Shown: positions 1-10,193 of the stretch, one piece after another
Layout: every line of letters begins with the position of its first letter
How positions within the stretch are numbered: the first letter of the stretch is position 1
From: an uncultured Phocaeicola sp.
GTDB taxonomy: Bacteria > Bacteroidota > Bacteroidia > Bacteroidales > Bacteroidaceae
Assembly: GCA_948579315.1 (NCBI GenBank)
Contig: CAPAOL010000015.1
Span: forward strand, 1 to 64,000
Direction: 5' to 3'
DNA length: 64,000 bases
Translations under genes and position numbers: made by a program
Notes under the pieces: model-generated
What the model saw: only the letters and a program-made list of their open reading frames with translations
The model's database searches: none
Told to the model about the DNA's origin: nothing

Positions 1-697
1 AGCAAAGATAGCTAATTTTAAAACTTACCAACCAGAAATTTCCGCTGAGCCGGAATTTCCTATGGAGCACACAGAATGATTAGTAAGGCTTTATTTGAGC
101 AAATCCCGGATGATGATTGGCGCAAAGAAACTTGGATTGCTCCTGAAGATGCCGGAAAGGCTCCTGGTACCAAGTATCATACCTTGTTCACCGATGAGAA
201 TTTTAAAAAAGTGCCTGCATATGTTCATTTAAAATTCAAGCTGAAAGAAGGCAATATGATTGACGCCAATGTAGGTGCACCGATAGATAATCTTTTAATG
301 CGTGTTGAAGAAATGTATTTTATTGAGGCTGAGGCAATAGCCGCTAGTCAGGGGGGTAAGCGCTGGAATTTCTGCTTTGGAGAATTTTATGAAAACTTAT
401 CGTTACAGTTCCTACCAATGTACGGCATCTGCTATGGAAGATTTTCGTAAGGAATTGATTTTGCAAAAAAAGAATAGAGTTTTGGGGAGAGGGTATTATT
501 TATTGGGATTATAAGCGTTTGGAATTGTCTGTTACTCGAGGGTATTCAGGTACTAATTGTCCGGTGGGGTATCGTATGAACTCTAAGGAAGGATATTGCT
601 GTCCATGGTTCAATTTATTTTTTAGTAAATTTGAATCAATCAATCTATTATTTTGAATCCAGATCCTTCGGCTATAGTGGAGGACTGGACAGAATAA
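1..697 (+). pseudogene. SusD/RagB-like lipoprotein remnant, multiply frameshifted, 5' end outside window
   Basis: This is the C-terminal part of a SusD/RagB-type glycan-binding lipoprotein. The readable pieces fall in different frames. A stretch containing DDWRKETWIAPEDAGKAPGT and LMRVEEMYFIEAEA is read from 76. MKTYRYSSYQCTASAMEDFR is read from about 390. A third piece after an A-run near 463-469 gives YWDYKRLELSVTRGY, and the end ILNPDPSAIVEDWTE stops at 695-697. These are typical SusD C-terminal motifs, so the frames belong to one ancestral gene. Bases 1-75 seem to join through another frameshift near position 75. At least three frameshifts make a functional product unlikely. Any partner SusC would lie to the left of the window. 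Confidence 0.8.
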
Positions 698-773
698 TAA
701 ATTGTTAATTTTAAAAGATTAGTTTATGGTTTAGCATTGTGAATGTTTGGATAGACGTTTATCTTGTTCCTTT

Positions 774-805
774 CTCTGCCGAAGTATAGCTTCGGCAGAG
801 TTTTT
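774..805 (+). terminator. Rho-independent terminator after SusD remnant
   Basis: A perfect 11-bp stem (CTCTGCCGAAG at 774-784 pairing with CTTCGGCAGAG at 790-800) with a 5-nt loop is followed at once by TTTTT (801-805). It lies between the SusD remnant and the HTCS gene and probably isolates the HTCS from upstream transcription. Confidence 0.8.
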
Positions 806-894
806 CGGAGAGGAAGGTTATGGTGTGATATTGCTGTTTGCGGTATAATTTCTTATAAAAACAGGTCTAATCATTGTAATAACTATTCAGTCTG

Positions 895-924
895 TTGGTT
901 TGTGATATCTTTTTCCGATATTTG
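895..924 (+). promoter_or_regulatory. Candidate Bacteroides-type promoter for the first HTCS
   Basis: A TTG at 895-897 is separated by 19 nt from GATATTTG at 917-924, which matches the Bacteroides -7 consensus TAnnTTTG at all but the first position. The box lies about 23 nt before the ATG at 948, so the leader would be short. Confidence 0.4.
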
Positions 925-947
925 TATAATCGAAAAAGATAAATACG

Positions 948-3900
948 ATGTTGAAACAGATTCTTTTTATATGGTTGTGTTTTTCTGCCTTGACTTTGTT
1001 TGGTCAGAGTTTGATTGATATTAAATATTATTCTGTTCAAGACGGACTGTCGCAGAAAAATATTCAGAATCTGATTCAGGATGACAATGGTTATATATGG
1101 ATGTCTACTTGGAATGGGTTAGAGCGTTTTGACGGATATTCTTTTACTAACTATAAAACCTATCCTGGAAGTAAAGTACGTATAGCGAATCATCGTTTCA
1201 CCAAGATTGAAAAAAGTTCGTTGAATAACATCTGGTGCCAGACGTATGATAAACATTGCTATTTATTTAATACCCGTACCTATCAATATGAAGATCCGTT
1301 CCTTTTCAATAAAAGTCTGGTAAATTCAGTTGAGAAGCTTTATGTATTGCGTAAAGGAATAACGTGGGCAGTAGGTACGCAAAACGAGTTGTTCCGTATG
1401 GATGAAAATAAATTCCCAGATATGGAATCTGTACAGTTATATACCGGAAAAACAGAAAATAGTATAGGAGACAGCATTTATACTATTATACAGGATAAAG
1501 ATGGAGATGAATGGATTCTGACAAATAAGGGAACTACTATTGTGGGGAAGAAGAGTATAGCGAATCTTATGCCTTTTAAATTCATGGTGGAGAATGCAGA
1601 TGATATTTATCTTGCTACTTCAAAAGGATTTTTTGCCCGCTATGATTATCAGAATCAGAATGTTGTACCGTGTGTTCCTGATGAATCCATGTTCGAGATT
1701 ATTGGATTGAAGTCCCTGTCTGATCATAAAATAGCTATCCTGCAAAAAAAAGGTATTCGATTTTATGATCCGAAAATTGGTAAATTCACTTTTTATGAAA
1801 TTCCTATAGAGATTAATCCTGATATTTATCAAGATAAGCAAGGAAATATTTGGATGTTGGGAGTGACTGACGGAGTGATTCGTTTGGATTATCAAAATGA
1901 GGACATGGATTTGTTGAGTTATCCTAGATGTAAGGAAATTCCATTTACAGCTCCTTGCACTTTTATTCATGAAGATGAATATGGATGTATTTGGATAAAT
2001 CCTGCAGGTGGTGAGTTCTGTTTTTATAATCCGGTAACTCGGAAGTTGGAACAGGCTTATATTTATGATGATATGGGAGAACGTAAGTTAGTTTCACTCC
2101 AAGCTTTTAGTTATATGATTGATCAACATCATAATTTATGGTATAACCATGACGGTTTTGGGTATATATCGTTTCATCAGAAAAATATTGATTATATAAC
2201 AAATACTCCTAAGGGAATGGCACGTGCCTTGACTGAGGATCATCAAAAACGCCTTTGGATTGGATGGAAGCGTAATCATAAAAGACAACCGGGAAATCTT
2301 TGTCTTTATGATTCATTAGGACAATGGATTGGCAATATTTCGAGAGATGGAAAGTTATTAGCTGATCATTCAGCTGCTTTTAACGTTGATGTATATTGTA
2401 TTTATGAAGATAGAGAACAGAATATATGGCTGGGAACAAAGGAGGATGGACTTTTTTTGCTTACTCCGAAAAATGAGAATAATTATGAAGTTACACAATA
2501 TATACCTCGTGAAGATGATCCTTATAGCATTTCTTCAAACTCTGTATATTCTATTCTGCAAGATTCAAAAGGGCGAATGTGGATAGGAACTTGGGGAGGT
2601 GGCATTAATTTGATTGACCATTCTTCGGAAAATGGTCATATACGTTTTATTCATTCAGGGAATATTCTTAATAATTATCCTATTCATGTATGTGAGAAAG
2701 TTCGTTGTCTGTATGAGGCTGAAAATGGAGTTGTCCTGATTGGAACTACGGGGGGATTGCTAGCTTGTCCTTCAGAATTTATGAAACCGGAAGCTATCAG
2801 ATTCTATCACAATATTTGTGAGGAACGATATTCCAGTCTAAGCAATAATGATGTGCTTAATATTACCCAAACCCGTAGGGGAAAGCTTATAGTAACAACG
2901 CAAAGTGGAGGGATAAATATTCTAGAGGGACATGGTGATTTGTCTGAAAAGTTAATTTTTGAGCATTACAATGCAACGATAGGGCAAGTTTCTGATTTGA
3001 CTCTTTCTACTATTGAGGATAAGGAAGGAAATATATGGGTTGTTTCAGAGAATAAAATATCAAAATACGATGCAGAAATGAATTTGTTGGGTGAGCTTAG
3101 TGATCAAATATTGATGGCTGAAACCAAGCCGGTTCTGCTATCTTCCGGTAAATTGTTTTTAGGGTCACTATATGGTGCGTTATGTATTACTCCTGATGAA
3201 CTGCATAAAAGTGATTTTGTTCCTCCTATTGTTTTTTCTCATCTTGATATTTATTTGAACAATACCTCTCGTCGTCAGGATATATATAATCATCGTGAGG
3301 TCCAGTATTTACAGGCTGACGAGCGCAATTTTATTATCACCTTTGCCGCTTTGGATTATGTTAATTCTCCGGCTATTAAATATGCATATCGAATCAAGGG
3401 GCTGAATGACCAGTGGATAGACCTTGGAAATAACCGTTCTGCCAGTTTGGTGAATATACCTGCTGGTGATTATTTGTTTCAGGTCAAATCGACTAATGCT
3501 GATGGAGTATGGGTGGATAATGTAACTTCTTTATCTATACATATTGCTCCTGTATTCGGTGAGACTATTTGGGCGATACTACTCTATACCATCATAGCAG
3601 TGGGGATTATGTTGGTAGTGGTTTACATAGTGATACGTATCACTAATCTGCAACGCAGAGTGGATTTTGAACAACAAATTTCCAACTTGAAGCTGCGTTT
3701 TTTCACTGATATATCTCATGAACTTCGTACACCGTTGACGCTTATAACCAGTCCTATTGACGAAGTCATCAGCAATGAGAAATTATCTGATGTTGGCATG
3801 GAGAATATGCAAGTGGCCAAAAGAAATGCGGACAGGATGCTGCGGCTTATCAATCAAATATTGGATTTTCGCAAGATACAGAATGATAAAATGAAAGTGT

Positions 3901-5270
3901 TGGTGGAGCAAGTAGATGTAATCCCTTTGATTTTAAAAATCTACGGTAATTTTGTTCCTATGGCTCATACGCACCGTATTGATTTCAGGTTGATTTGTCC
4001 TCTTGATACTTTTGTTATGTATACGGATGTGGACAAATTGGAAAAGATTCTTTTTAATTTATTGTCCAATGCCTTTAAATATACTCCCGATGAGAAAAGT
4101 ATCTTCTTGTCTGTTACTTGTGAGAAACAGATTTTATGTTTGCAAGTAAAGGATGAGGGCAGGGGAATTAATGCTCAAAAGCTCAACCGTTTGTTTACCC
4201 GTTTTGATACGTTAGATGAGGCTAATCCTAATATGTCTACCGGTATAGGACTTTCATTAGTTAAAGAATTATTGAATCTGCTTCATGGTACAATCAGAGT
4301 AGACAGTAAATTGGGTGAGGGTAGCAGTTTCTTTGTTAGGTTGCCGGGGAGTCGCGATACGTTTGATGCCGATGCCAATGCCGAATTTATTCTGGCCGAT
4401 GGTGAAAATTCCGGTTCGAAAACAGTGGTACCTGATAATCTTATAGAAGAGGAGGAAGATAAGGAAACACGGATTCTTATTATTGAGGATAATGAGGAAC
4501 TTCGTCATTTTATCTGTGGCGTACTCGCCAGGGAGTATGTGGTTTTTGAAGCGGGTAACGGTCGTCAAGGACTTGAAATGACTTTGAGTGAATTGCCTGA
4601 TATTGTGATCAGTGACATTATGATGCCTGAAATGGATGGAATAGAGTATCTGAAACAAGTGAAAGGGAATAGTGATATCTGTCATATTCCTATCATTCTG
4701 CTATCTGCCAAGTCTTCGTTGAATGATCAGATTCAGGGATTGGAATATGGAGCAGATGAATATATAACAAAACCTTTCAGTTCTGCTTATTTGAAGGCTA
4801 GGGTAGATTCTTTGCTCAAACAAAGGCAAATGTTGTATGATTATTATACTTCAAAAATGAGAGAAGAGAAGGATGCTTCTTTTATGGAACAACTTGCTCC
4901 TTCTACTCCCCAAGTTACTCATTTCGATGATGATTTCATCTGTAATATCCTTCAGAGTGTGGAAGAAAACATTCAGAATTCCGAATTTAGAATTGATGAT
5001 CTGGCCGAGGCCATGAGTATGAGCCGGACTGTATTCTATCGGAAAGTGAAATCTCTGATGGGAGTTTCTCCCGTAGATTTTGTCAAGACGATGCGGATTA
5101 AACGGGCAGTCCAGCTTTTGGAACAGGATGAATTAACTGTATCTGAAGTAGGATATATGAGTGGATTCACTACTCCGCAATATTTCAGTAGAGTGTTCAA
5201 AGAAGCGATGGGATGTACACCAAAAGAGTATAAATTAAAACATAAACCGATTGGTGGGCAAAATGTGTAA
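948..5270 (+). CDS. Hybrid two-component system sensor/regulator (HTCS)
   Basis: This 1440-residue one-protein signalling system senses an oligosaccharide in the periplasm and activates PUL transcription in the cytoplasm. The order is: signal peptide (about 1-20, ending LTLFGQS); two-component propeller repeats (for example NGYIWMSTWNGLERFDGYSF near 45-65) up to about 760; a Y_Y_Y domain; a membrane helix around 872-898; histidine kinase with SHELRTPLTL (phospho-acceptor His924); ATPase with STGIGLSLVKEL; receiver with VISDIMMPEMDG (Asp1223); and a C-terminal AraC-type helix-turn-helix ending near 1435. All modules expected of an HTCS are present and intact. It lies directly upstream of the pectin enzyme run on the same strand and is the likely activator. 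The ligand is inferred from the neighbours. Confidence 0.95.
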   Translation: MLKQILFIWLCFSALTLFGQSLIDIKYYSVQDGLSQKNIQNLIQDDNGYIWMSTWNGLERFDGYSFTNYKTYPGSKVRIANHRFTKIEKSSLNNIWCQTYDKHCYLFNTRTYQYEDPFLFNKSLVNSVEKLYVLRKGITWAVGTQNELFRMDENKFPDMESVQLYTGKTENSIGDSIYTIIQDKDGDEWILTNKGTTIVGKKSIANLMPFKFMVENADDIYLATSKGFFARYDYQNQNVVPCVPDESMFEIIGLKSLSDHKIAILQKKGIRFYDPKIGKFTFYEIPIEINPDIYQDKQGNIWMLGVTDGVIRLDYQNEDMDLLSYPRCKEIPFTAPCTFIHEDEYGCIWINPAGGEFCFYNPVTRKLEQAYIYDDMGERKLVSLQAFSYMIDQHHNLWYNHDGFGYISFHQKNIDYITNTPKGMARALTEDHQKRLWIGWKRNHKRQPGNLCLYDSLGQWIGNISRDGKLLADHSAAFNVDVYCIYEDREQNIWLGTKEDGLFLLTPKNENNYEVTQYIPREDDPYSISSNSVYSILQDSKGRMWIGTWGGGINLIDHSSENGHIRFIHSGNILNNYPIHVCEKVRCLYEAENGVVLIGTTGGLLACPSEFMKPEAIRFYHNICEERYSSLSNNDVLNITQTRRGKLIVTTQSGGINILEGHGDLSEKLIFEHYNATIGQVSDLTLSTIEDKEGNIWVVSENKISKYDAEMNLLGELSDQILMAETKPVLLSSGKLFLGSLYGALCITPDELHKSDFVPPIVFSHLDIYLNNTSRRQDIYNHREVQYLQADERNFIITFAALDYVNSPAIKYAYRIKGLNDQWIDLGNNRSASLVNIPAGDYLFQVKSTNADGVWVDNVTSLSIHIAPVFGETIWAILLYTIIAVGIMLVVVYIVIRITNLQRRVDFEQQISNLKLRFFTDISHELRTPLTLITSPIDEVISNEKLSDVGMENMQVAKRNADRMLRLINQILDFRKIQNDKMKVLVEQVDVIPLILKIYGNFVPMAHTHRIDFRLICPLDTFVMYTDVDKLEKILFNLLSNAFKYTPDEKSIFLSVTCEKQILCLQVKDEGRGINAQKLNRLFTRFDTLDEANPNMSTGIGLSLVKELLNLLHGTIRVDSKLGEGSSFFVRLPGSRDTFDADANAEFILADGENSGSKTVVPDNLIEEEEDKETRILIIEDNEELRHFICGVLAREYVVFEAGNGRQGLEMTLSELPDIVISDIMMPEMDGIEYLKQVKGNSDICHIPIILLSAKSSLNDQIQGLEYGADEYITKPFSSAYLKARVDSLLKQRQMLYDYYTSKMREEKDASFMEQLAPSTPQVTHFDDDFICNILQSVEENIQNSEFRIDDLAEAMSMSRTVFYRKVKSLMGVSPVDFVKTMRIKRAVQLLEQDELTVSEVGYMSGFTTPQYFSRVFKEAMGCTPKEYKLKHKPIGGQNV

Positions 5271-5313
5271 CTAATAGCCTAAATACTGCAACTTCCACAC
5301 AGGTATCCTATTT

Positions 5314-5321
5314 TATATTTG
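5314..5321 (+). promoter_or_regulatory. Candidate -7 box of the pectin PUL operon
   Basis: TATATTTG matches TAnnTTTG exactly and lies in the 79-nt gap between the HTCS stop and the GH28 start at 5350. No clear TTG lies about 19-20 nt upstream, as may be expected for an activator-dependent promoter. Confidence 0.4.
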
Positions 5322-5349
5322 CATAGAATTATAAACATAATACAATACT

Positions 5350-6741
5350 ATGCAGACAAGAACCGTTCAAATTTTGGCATCTTTGTTGTTTTTGACAACA
5401 GCCATATCTTCATGCGATAAAAAAGAAGTGTCTTCCTGGGATAAGATGGTAGAGGTTAACAATCAAATTGTATCTCCCGTCTTTCCTGATAGGACTTTTG
5501 TGATTACTGATTATCACGATGTGAAAGACACGCTTTATACAAATGCCATCAATCAGGCCATAGCCATTTGTTCTGAACAGGGAGGTGGAAAAGTGGTTAT
5601 TCCCAATGGAGAATTTTTCACAGCCTCCATTCGTTTGAAATCCAATGTAAATCTCCATTTATCTGATAGTACGATTTTGAAGTTTACTACAGATCCTTTT
5701 CTTTTTGATACTGTACAGACCCGTATAGAAGGAATAGATTGTTACAATATCTCTCCGTTGATTTATGCCTATGGAGAAAGTAATATTGCCATCACTGGTA
5801 ATGGGGTGATGGATGGTCAGGCTGATAGAAGTAATTGGTTCAGCGAAAGCAGAATTCGTGGCATTGTACAGGAAGATGGTAAAAAAATAAATGAGAAAAC
5901 TTTATTGTATGAAATGAAAGAGGATTCTATTCCTTTTAAAGAACGGGTCTTTATGAGAGAGAATGGCATGCGCCCTCAGTTTATTAATCTCTACAAATGT
6001 AAGAATATTCTATTGGAAGGATTTACTATCAACCGTTCGCCGTTTTGGCTCATTCATCCGTTGTTGTCCGAGAATATCACTGTCAGAAAAGTAAAGATGC
6101 AGAGTCATGGTTATAATAATGATGGTTGTGATCCGGAATCATGTAGGAATGTGTTGATTGAGGATTGTGATTTTGACACAGGCGATGATTGTATCGCCAT
6201 CAAATCGGGACGTGATGAAGATGGCCGTTACTGGAATATTCCCAGTGAGAATATTATAGTTCGTCATTGCAGAATGAAGGATGGTCATGCTGGAGTAGCT
6301 ATTGGCAGTGAGGTGACTGGAGGATGCCGTAACGTGTGGGTGGAAAATTGTACCATGGACAGTCCTGAACTCGACCGTATTATCCGTATAAAATCAAATG
6401 CGATACGAGGAGGTGAAGTAGAAAACATATTTGTCCGGAATATAAGGGTAGGTGAGTGTAAGGAGTCTATTTTAGGCTTTGAATTGAAATACTGGCATGT
6501 GGATGACGGACCGTATCTTCCTTATTTTCATAATATTCATTTGGAAAATGTCACAAGTAAGAAAAGTCAGTATGTTTTGCATCTGGATGGTTTTGAAGAT
6601 AAAATACGGGCACGAGATATTTTTATAAAGGATTGTACTTTTGATGGAGTGATGAAACCTGAGATTAATAAAGTAATTGGTGTTGAAAACATTCATTTTG
6701 AGAATGTAACAGTAAATGGACAGGATTTTAAAGGATTATAA
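5350..6741 (+). CDS. GH28 polygalacturonase-family lipoprotein
   Basis: This predicted inverting glycoside hydrolase of family 28 acts on alpha-linked galacturonic acid in pectin. The N-terminus carries a lipoprotein signal (lipobox AISSC), so it is probably membrane-anchored. GH28 active-site motifs are present: NNDG with Asp258, DTGDDCIAIKSG with Asp279/Asp280, GHAGVAIGSE with His313, and RIIRIKSN. The length, 463 aa, is normal for bacterial GH28. It is the first enzyme after the HTCS, and its 3' end lies next to the esterase start, so the two are probably cotranscribed. Whether it is an endo- or exo-enzyme, and whether it acts on homogalacturonan or rhamnogalacturonan, cannot be told from the sequence. 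Confidence 0.9.
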   Translation: MQTRTVQILASLLFLTTAISSCDKKEVSSWDKMVEVNNQIVSPVFPDRTFVITDYHDVKDTLYTNAINQAIAICSEQGGGKVVIPNGEFFTASIRLKSNVNLHLSDSTILKFTTDPFLFDTVQTRIEGIDCYNISPLIYAYGESNIAITGNGVMDGQADRSNWFSESRIRGIVQEDGKKINEKTLLYEMKEDSIPFKERVFMRENGMRPQFINLYKCKNILLEGFTINRSPFWLIHPLLSENITVRKVKMQSHGYNNDGCDPESCRNVLIEDCDFDTGDDCIAIKSGRDEDGRYWNIPSENIIVRHCRMKDGHAGVAIGSEVTGGCRNVWVENCTMDSPELDRIIRIKSNAIRGGEVENIFVRNIRVGECKESILGFELKYWHVDDGPYLPYFHNIHLENVTSKKSQYVLHLDGFEDKIRARDIFIKDCTFDGVMKPEINKVIGVENIHFENVTVNGQDFKGL

Positions 6742-6745
6742 AGTG

Positions 6746-7675
6746 ATGGACAGATTCGCATTTTTATTAAGCTTTCTTTTGGGAGCATTGATGACGGTCA
6801 CTCTTCAGGCTCAGAAAATAATTCCTTTGTGGCAGAATAATATGCCCAATAGTAAAGGTATAGCTCTTAAAGACTCTGTAGCCAGGGAACGTGTGGTGCA
6901 AGTCGGGACTCCCACAATTCATGTTTATGAACCGTCAAAAGCTGAGCGTACTGGTACGGCGGTACTGATCATTCCCGGTGGCGGATATGTGAAATTGGCG
7001 CATGAAATCAGTGGTATTGCATTGGCTAAATGGTATAATACTTTGGGAGTAACGGCTTTTGTTCTGATGCATCGTTTTCCACAATCGCCGGATGTAATAG
7101 AATCTTATAAAGCTCCTTTGCAGGATGGACAACGTGCTCTTCGCTATATACGTGCCCATGCGGAGGAATATGGAATAGATATTCATAAAGTGGGCGTGAT
7201 GGGTTGTTCTGCCGGTGGCCATTTGGCTGCTTCATTGTGTGCTATTGATGAAGACTGGGCTAAAGTGGGCGATACGTTGGATGCGTATAGTTGTAAACCC
7301 TCTTTTGCTGTATTGATATCTCCGGTTATTTCTATGGATGACGCTATTGTTCATGAAGGTAGCCGGACAAATCTGTTGGGAAAGCGGGAACAGGATATTA
7401 CTCTCAGGAATTTGTTTTCTTTGGAGAAACAAGTGAATGGTAACACGGCACCGGCTATTTTGTTTCATGCTTCTAATGATAAGGCTGTCTCTCCTTTGAA
7501 CAGCATAGCCTATTATACTGCCTTATATAATGCAGGAATAGAGAAATCCTCGTTGCATCTGTTCCCTACCGGTGGGCATGCCATTTCCTTGCGTGCCCAA
7601 AGGGGAAGCACGGTAATGTGGCCGGAACTGGCCGAAGCTTGGTTGATAGAAAACAGATTTCTTTCTCCATTATAA
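6746..7675 (+). CDS. Alpha/beta-hydrolase, acetyl-esterase-like (BD-FAE/AXE type)
   Basis: This secreted alpha/beta-hydrolase resembles carbohydrate acetylesterases. It has an oxyanion-hole segment VLIIPGGGY, a nucleophile elbow GCSAGGH (Ser155), an acid in SNDKAVSP and the catalytic His in TGGHAIS. An in-frame ATG at 6716 overlaps the GH28 stop, but the ATG at 6746 is preferred because it puts a clean signal peptide (MDRFAFLLSFLLGALM, cleavage near LQAQ) at the N-terminus. The neighbours (GH28, CE8, SGNH esterase) suggest removal of O-acetyl groups from pectin. The exact acyl substrate is inference. Confidence 0.8.
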   Translation: MDRFAFLLSFLLGALMTVTLQAQKIIPLWQNNMPNSKGIALKDSVARERVVQVGTPTIHVYEPSKAERTGTAVLIIPGGGYVKLAHEISGIALAKWYNTLGVTAFVLMHRFPQSPDVIESYKAPLQDGQRALRYIRAHAEEYGIDIHKVGVMGCSAGGHLAASLCAIDEDWAKVGDTLDAYSCKPSFAVLISPVISMDDAIVHEGSRTNLLGKREQDITLRNLFSLEKQVNGNTAPAILFHASNDKAVSPLNSIAYYTALYNAGIEKSSLHLFPTGGHAISLRAQRGSTVMWPELAEAWLIENRFLSPL

Positions 7676-7711
7676 AAGTCGATACCATTTATTCATTAAT
7701 TTAATTATAGA

Positions 7712-10180
7712 ATGACACATAAATTATTAAAAAGAGCACTTGTAGTTTTGCTATCTGTAGTCAGCATCAGTATAGATGCTCAGGAAAAGCCTGTATTGTG
7801 GTATGATAAGCCTGCTCAATATTGGGAAGAGGCACTACCTTTGGGAAATGGACGTTTAGGAGCCATGGTATATGGCAATCCTGCGGCCGAAGAGATTCAA
7901 CTGAACGAGGAGACAGTTTCGGCAGGTTCTCCTTACAAAAATTATAATCCTGAGGCTAAAGGAGCATTGGCGACCATCCGTCAGTTAATTTTTGCTGGTA
8001 GATATCCTGAAGCTCAAGAGTTGGCAGGTGAAAAAATCCTCTCCAAGAACGGTTTTGGAATGCCTTATCAGACAGTGGGTAGTTTGCGATTGGACTTTCC
8101 CGGTCATGAAAACTATATCAATTTCCGTCGTGAATTGGATTTGGAAAAAGCTGTAGCCACGACTGCTTATACTGTAAATGGAGTAGATTATAAGCGTGAA
8201 GTCTTTACTTCTTTTGTCGATCAGCTGGTCATTGTACGCCTTACTGCTTCTCAACCGGGAAAGCTTACTTTTTCCGCTTCCCTGACTTGTCCTCAGAAGG
8301 TGGATGTTACCGTTTCTGGAAAAAATGCCTTGATTTTGGAAGGTACAACCAAAGGAGACGATTTCACAAAAGGTGCGATTCGTTTCCGTGCAGATTTGAA
8401 GTTGGATTTACAGAGTGGAAAGAGTGTGGCAGGAGATACATTATTATCTGTGACTAATGCTAATAGTGCTACTATTTATATCGCCATGGCTACTAACTTT
8501 GTGAATTATAAGGATATATCTGGAAATCCATCCGAGCGTAATAAGATATCCATGAAGAATGCCGGAAAGAATTATGCCCGAGCTTTACAGGCTCATATCA
8601 ATGTATATCAAAAATACTATAACCGTGTATCTTTGAATTTGGGACGTACTTCGCAGGCTGATAAACCTACAGATGTCCGGGTTAAAGAATTCGCTACTTC
8701 CAATGACCCTCATTTAGTCGCTCTTTATTTTCAGTTTGGTCGTTATTTGCTTATTTCCAGTTCTCAGCCGGGAGGGCAACCTGCTAATTTACAAGGTATT
8801 TGGAATCAGAAACTGAATCCTGCTTGGAAATGTCGTTATACCACCAATATCAATGCGGAAATGAATTATTGGCCTGCCGAAGTTACCAATTTGCGCGAGA
8901 TGCATGAGCCTTTCCTGCAAATGGTGAAAGAATTGTATGAGAATGGTCAGGAGGCTTCCCGAGAGATGTATGGTTGTCGGGGATGGGTATTGCATCACAA
9001 TACGGATTTATGGCGTATGAATGGTGCTGTAGATAGGGCCTATTGTGGGCCGTGGCCTACCTGTAATGCATGGTTATGCCAGCATTTGTGGGATCGTTAC
9101 CTCTATTCGGGTGATAAGGAATACTTGGCTTCTGTGTATCCTATTCTGAGGAGTGCTTCAGAGTTCTTTGTTGATTTTTTAGTAAGAGATCCTAATACCG
9201 GTTATCTGGTTGTCACTCCTAGTAATTCCCCGGAGAATTCGCCTAGTATTTGGAGAGGGAAAGCCAATTTGTTTGCAGGTATCACGATGGACAATCAGTT
9301 GGTATCCGATTTATTTTCAAACACTCGGGCTGCAGCACAGGTTTTGAACTTGGACAAGCAGTTCTGTGATACTATTCTGTCATTAAAAAGACAACTTCCT
9401 CCCATGCAGGTAGGGCAATACGGACAGTTGCAAGAGTGGTTCGAAGACTGGGATAACCCTAATGATCATCACCGTCATATCTCTCACTTATGGGGATTTT
9501 TCCCTGGTTATCAAATTTCGCCTTATTCGTCACCTGTGCTCTTTGAGGCTGCCCGAAATACATTGATACAGCGTGGTGATCCTTCTACTGGTTGGTCCAT
9601 GGGATGGAAAGTTTGTTTTTGGGCAAGATGTTTGGATGGAAATCATGCATTTAAGTTGATTACCAATCAGTTGAATCTTGTTTCTCCCGAAGTGCAGAAA
9701 GGTCAGGGAGGAGGTACTTATCCAAATTTGTTCGATGCTCATCCGCCTTTCCAGATTGATGGAAATTTTGGTTGCACAGCCGGGATTGCTGAAATGTTGA
9801 TGCAGAGTCATGATGGGGCTGTTCATTTACTTCCTGCTTTACCTGATACTTGGAAAGATGGAGAGATTAGGGGGCTTCGTGCACGTGGTGGTTTTGAAAT
9901 TGTTTCTCTGAGATGGAAGGATGGCAAGATAGAATCGGCAGTTATCAAATCTACTATCGGTGGTAATCTTCGCTTGCGCGTGCACAATGCTTTAATGGTG
10001 GATGGTATGACACTGGTTAAAGCTAAAGAGGATAATCCTAATCCTTTGTTTGGAAAGCAGGAAATCAGTCGTCCGCTTATTAGTGAGAAAGCTCCATTGA
10101 AGGGAGTGGAACTGAAAGATTCCTATTTATATGATGTACCCACTGAAGCGGGACAAACTTATATTTTCACTCAATTATAA
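7712..10180 (+). CDS. GH95 alpha-L-fucosidase / alpha-L-galactosidase
   Basis: The 822-aa protein, with a signal peptide ending near SIDAQ, is typical of GH95. The N-terminal domain starts [16 protein letters not shown] and contains [12 protein letters not shown]. The (alpha/alpha)6 part carries [35 protein letters not shown] followed by [10 protein letters not shown], and [18 protein letters not shown], regions that hold the family's catalytic and supporting residues. GH95 members remove terminal alpha-1,2-L-fucose or the related L-galactose. Both sugars occur in plant cell walls: fucose in xyloglucan and rhamnogalacturonan-II, L-galactose in rhamnogalacturonan-II. With GH28 and pectin esterases alongside, a pectic side chain is the likelier target, but the sequence alone does not choose between the two sugars. 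Confidence 0.92.
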   Translation: MTHKLLKRALVVLLSVVSISIDAQEKPVLWYDKPAQYWEEALPLGNGRLGAMVYGNPAAEEIQLNEETVSAGSPYKNYNPEAKGALATIRQLIFAGRYPEAQELAGEKILSKNGFGMPYQTVGSLRLDFPGHENYINFRRELDLEKAVATTAYTVNGVDYKREVFTSFVDQLVIVRLTASQPGKLTFSASLTCPQKVDVTVSGKNALILEGTTKGDDFTKGAIRFRADLKLDLQSGKSVAGDTLLSVTNANSATIYIAMATNFVNYKDISGNPSERNKISMKNAGKNYARALQAHINVYQKYYNRVSLNLGRTSQADKPTDVRVKEFATSNDPHLVALYFQFGRYLLISSSQPGGQPANLQGIWNQKLNPAWKCRYTTNINAEMNYWPAEVTNLREMHEPFLQMVKELYENGQEASREMYGCRGWVLHHNTDLWRMNGAVDRAYCGPWPTCNAWLCQHLWDRYLYSGDKEYLASVYPILRSASEFFVDFLVRDPNTGYLVVTPSNSPENSPSIWRGKANLFAGITMDNQLVSDLFSNTRAAAQVLNLDKQFCDTILSLKRQLPPMQVGQYGQLQEWFEDWDNPNDHHRHISHLWGFFPGYQISPYSSPVLFEAARNTLIQRGDPSTGWSMGWKVCFWARCLDGNHAFKLITNQLNLVSPEVQKGQGGGTYPNLFDAHPPFQIDGNFGCTAGIAEMLMQSHDGAVHLLPALPDTWKDGEIRGLRARGGFEIVSLRWKDGKIESAVIKSTIGGNLRLRVHNALMVDGMTLVKAKEDNPNPLFGKQEISRPLISEKAPLKGVELKDSYLYDVPTEAGQTYIFTQL

Positions 10181-10193
10181 TCGTTGTATAAAC

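Noticed and set aside
764..1018. Small gene overlapping the HTCS start
   Set aside because: Begins inside the terminator hairpin and overlaps the signal peptide of a clear HTCS in another frame.
5266..5293. TGTAACT and TGCAACT, 21 bp apart upstream of the GH28 gene, as an HTCS operator
   Set aside because: Only 7 bp long with one mismatch, a distance to the -7 box unlike the site at 41687, and one copy overlaps the HTCS stop. Too weak to call.
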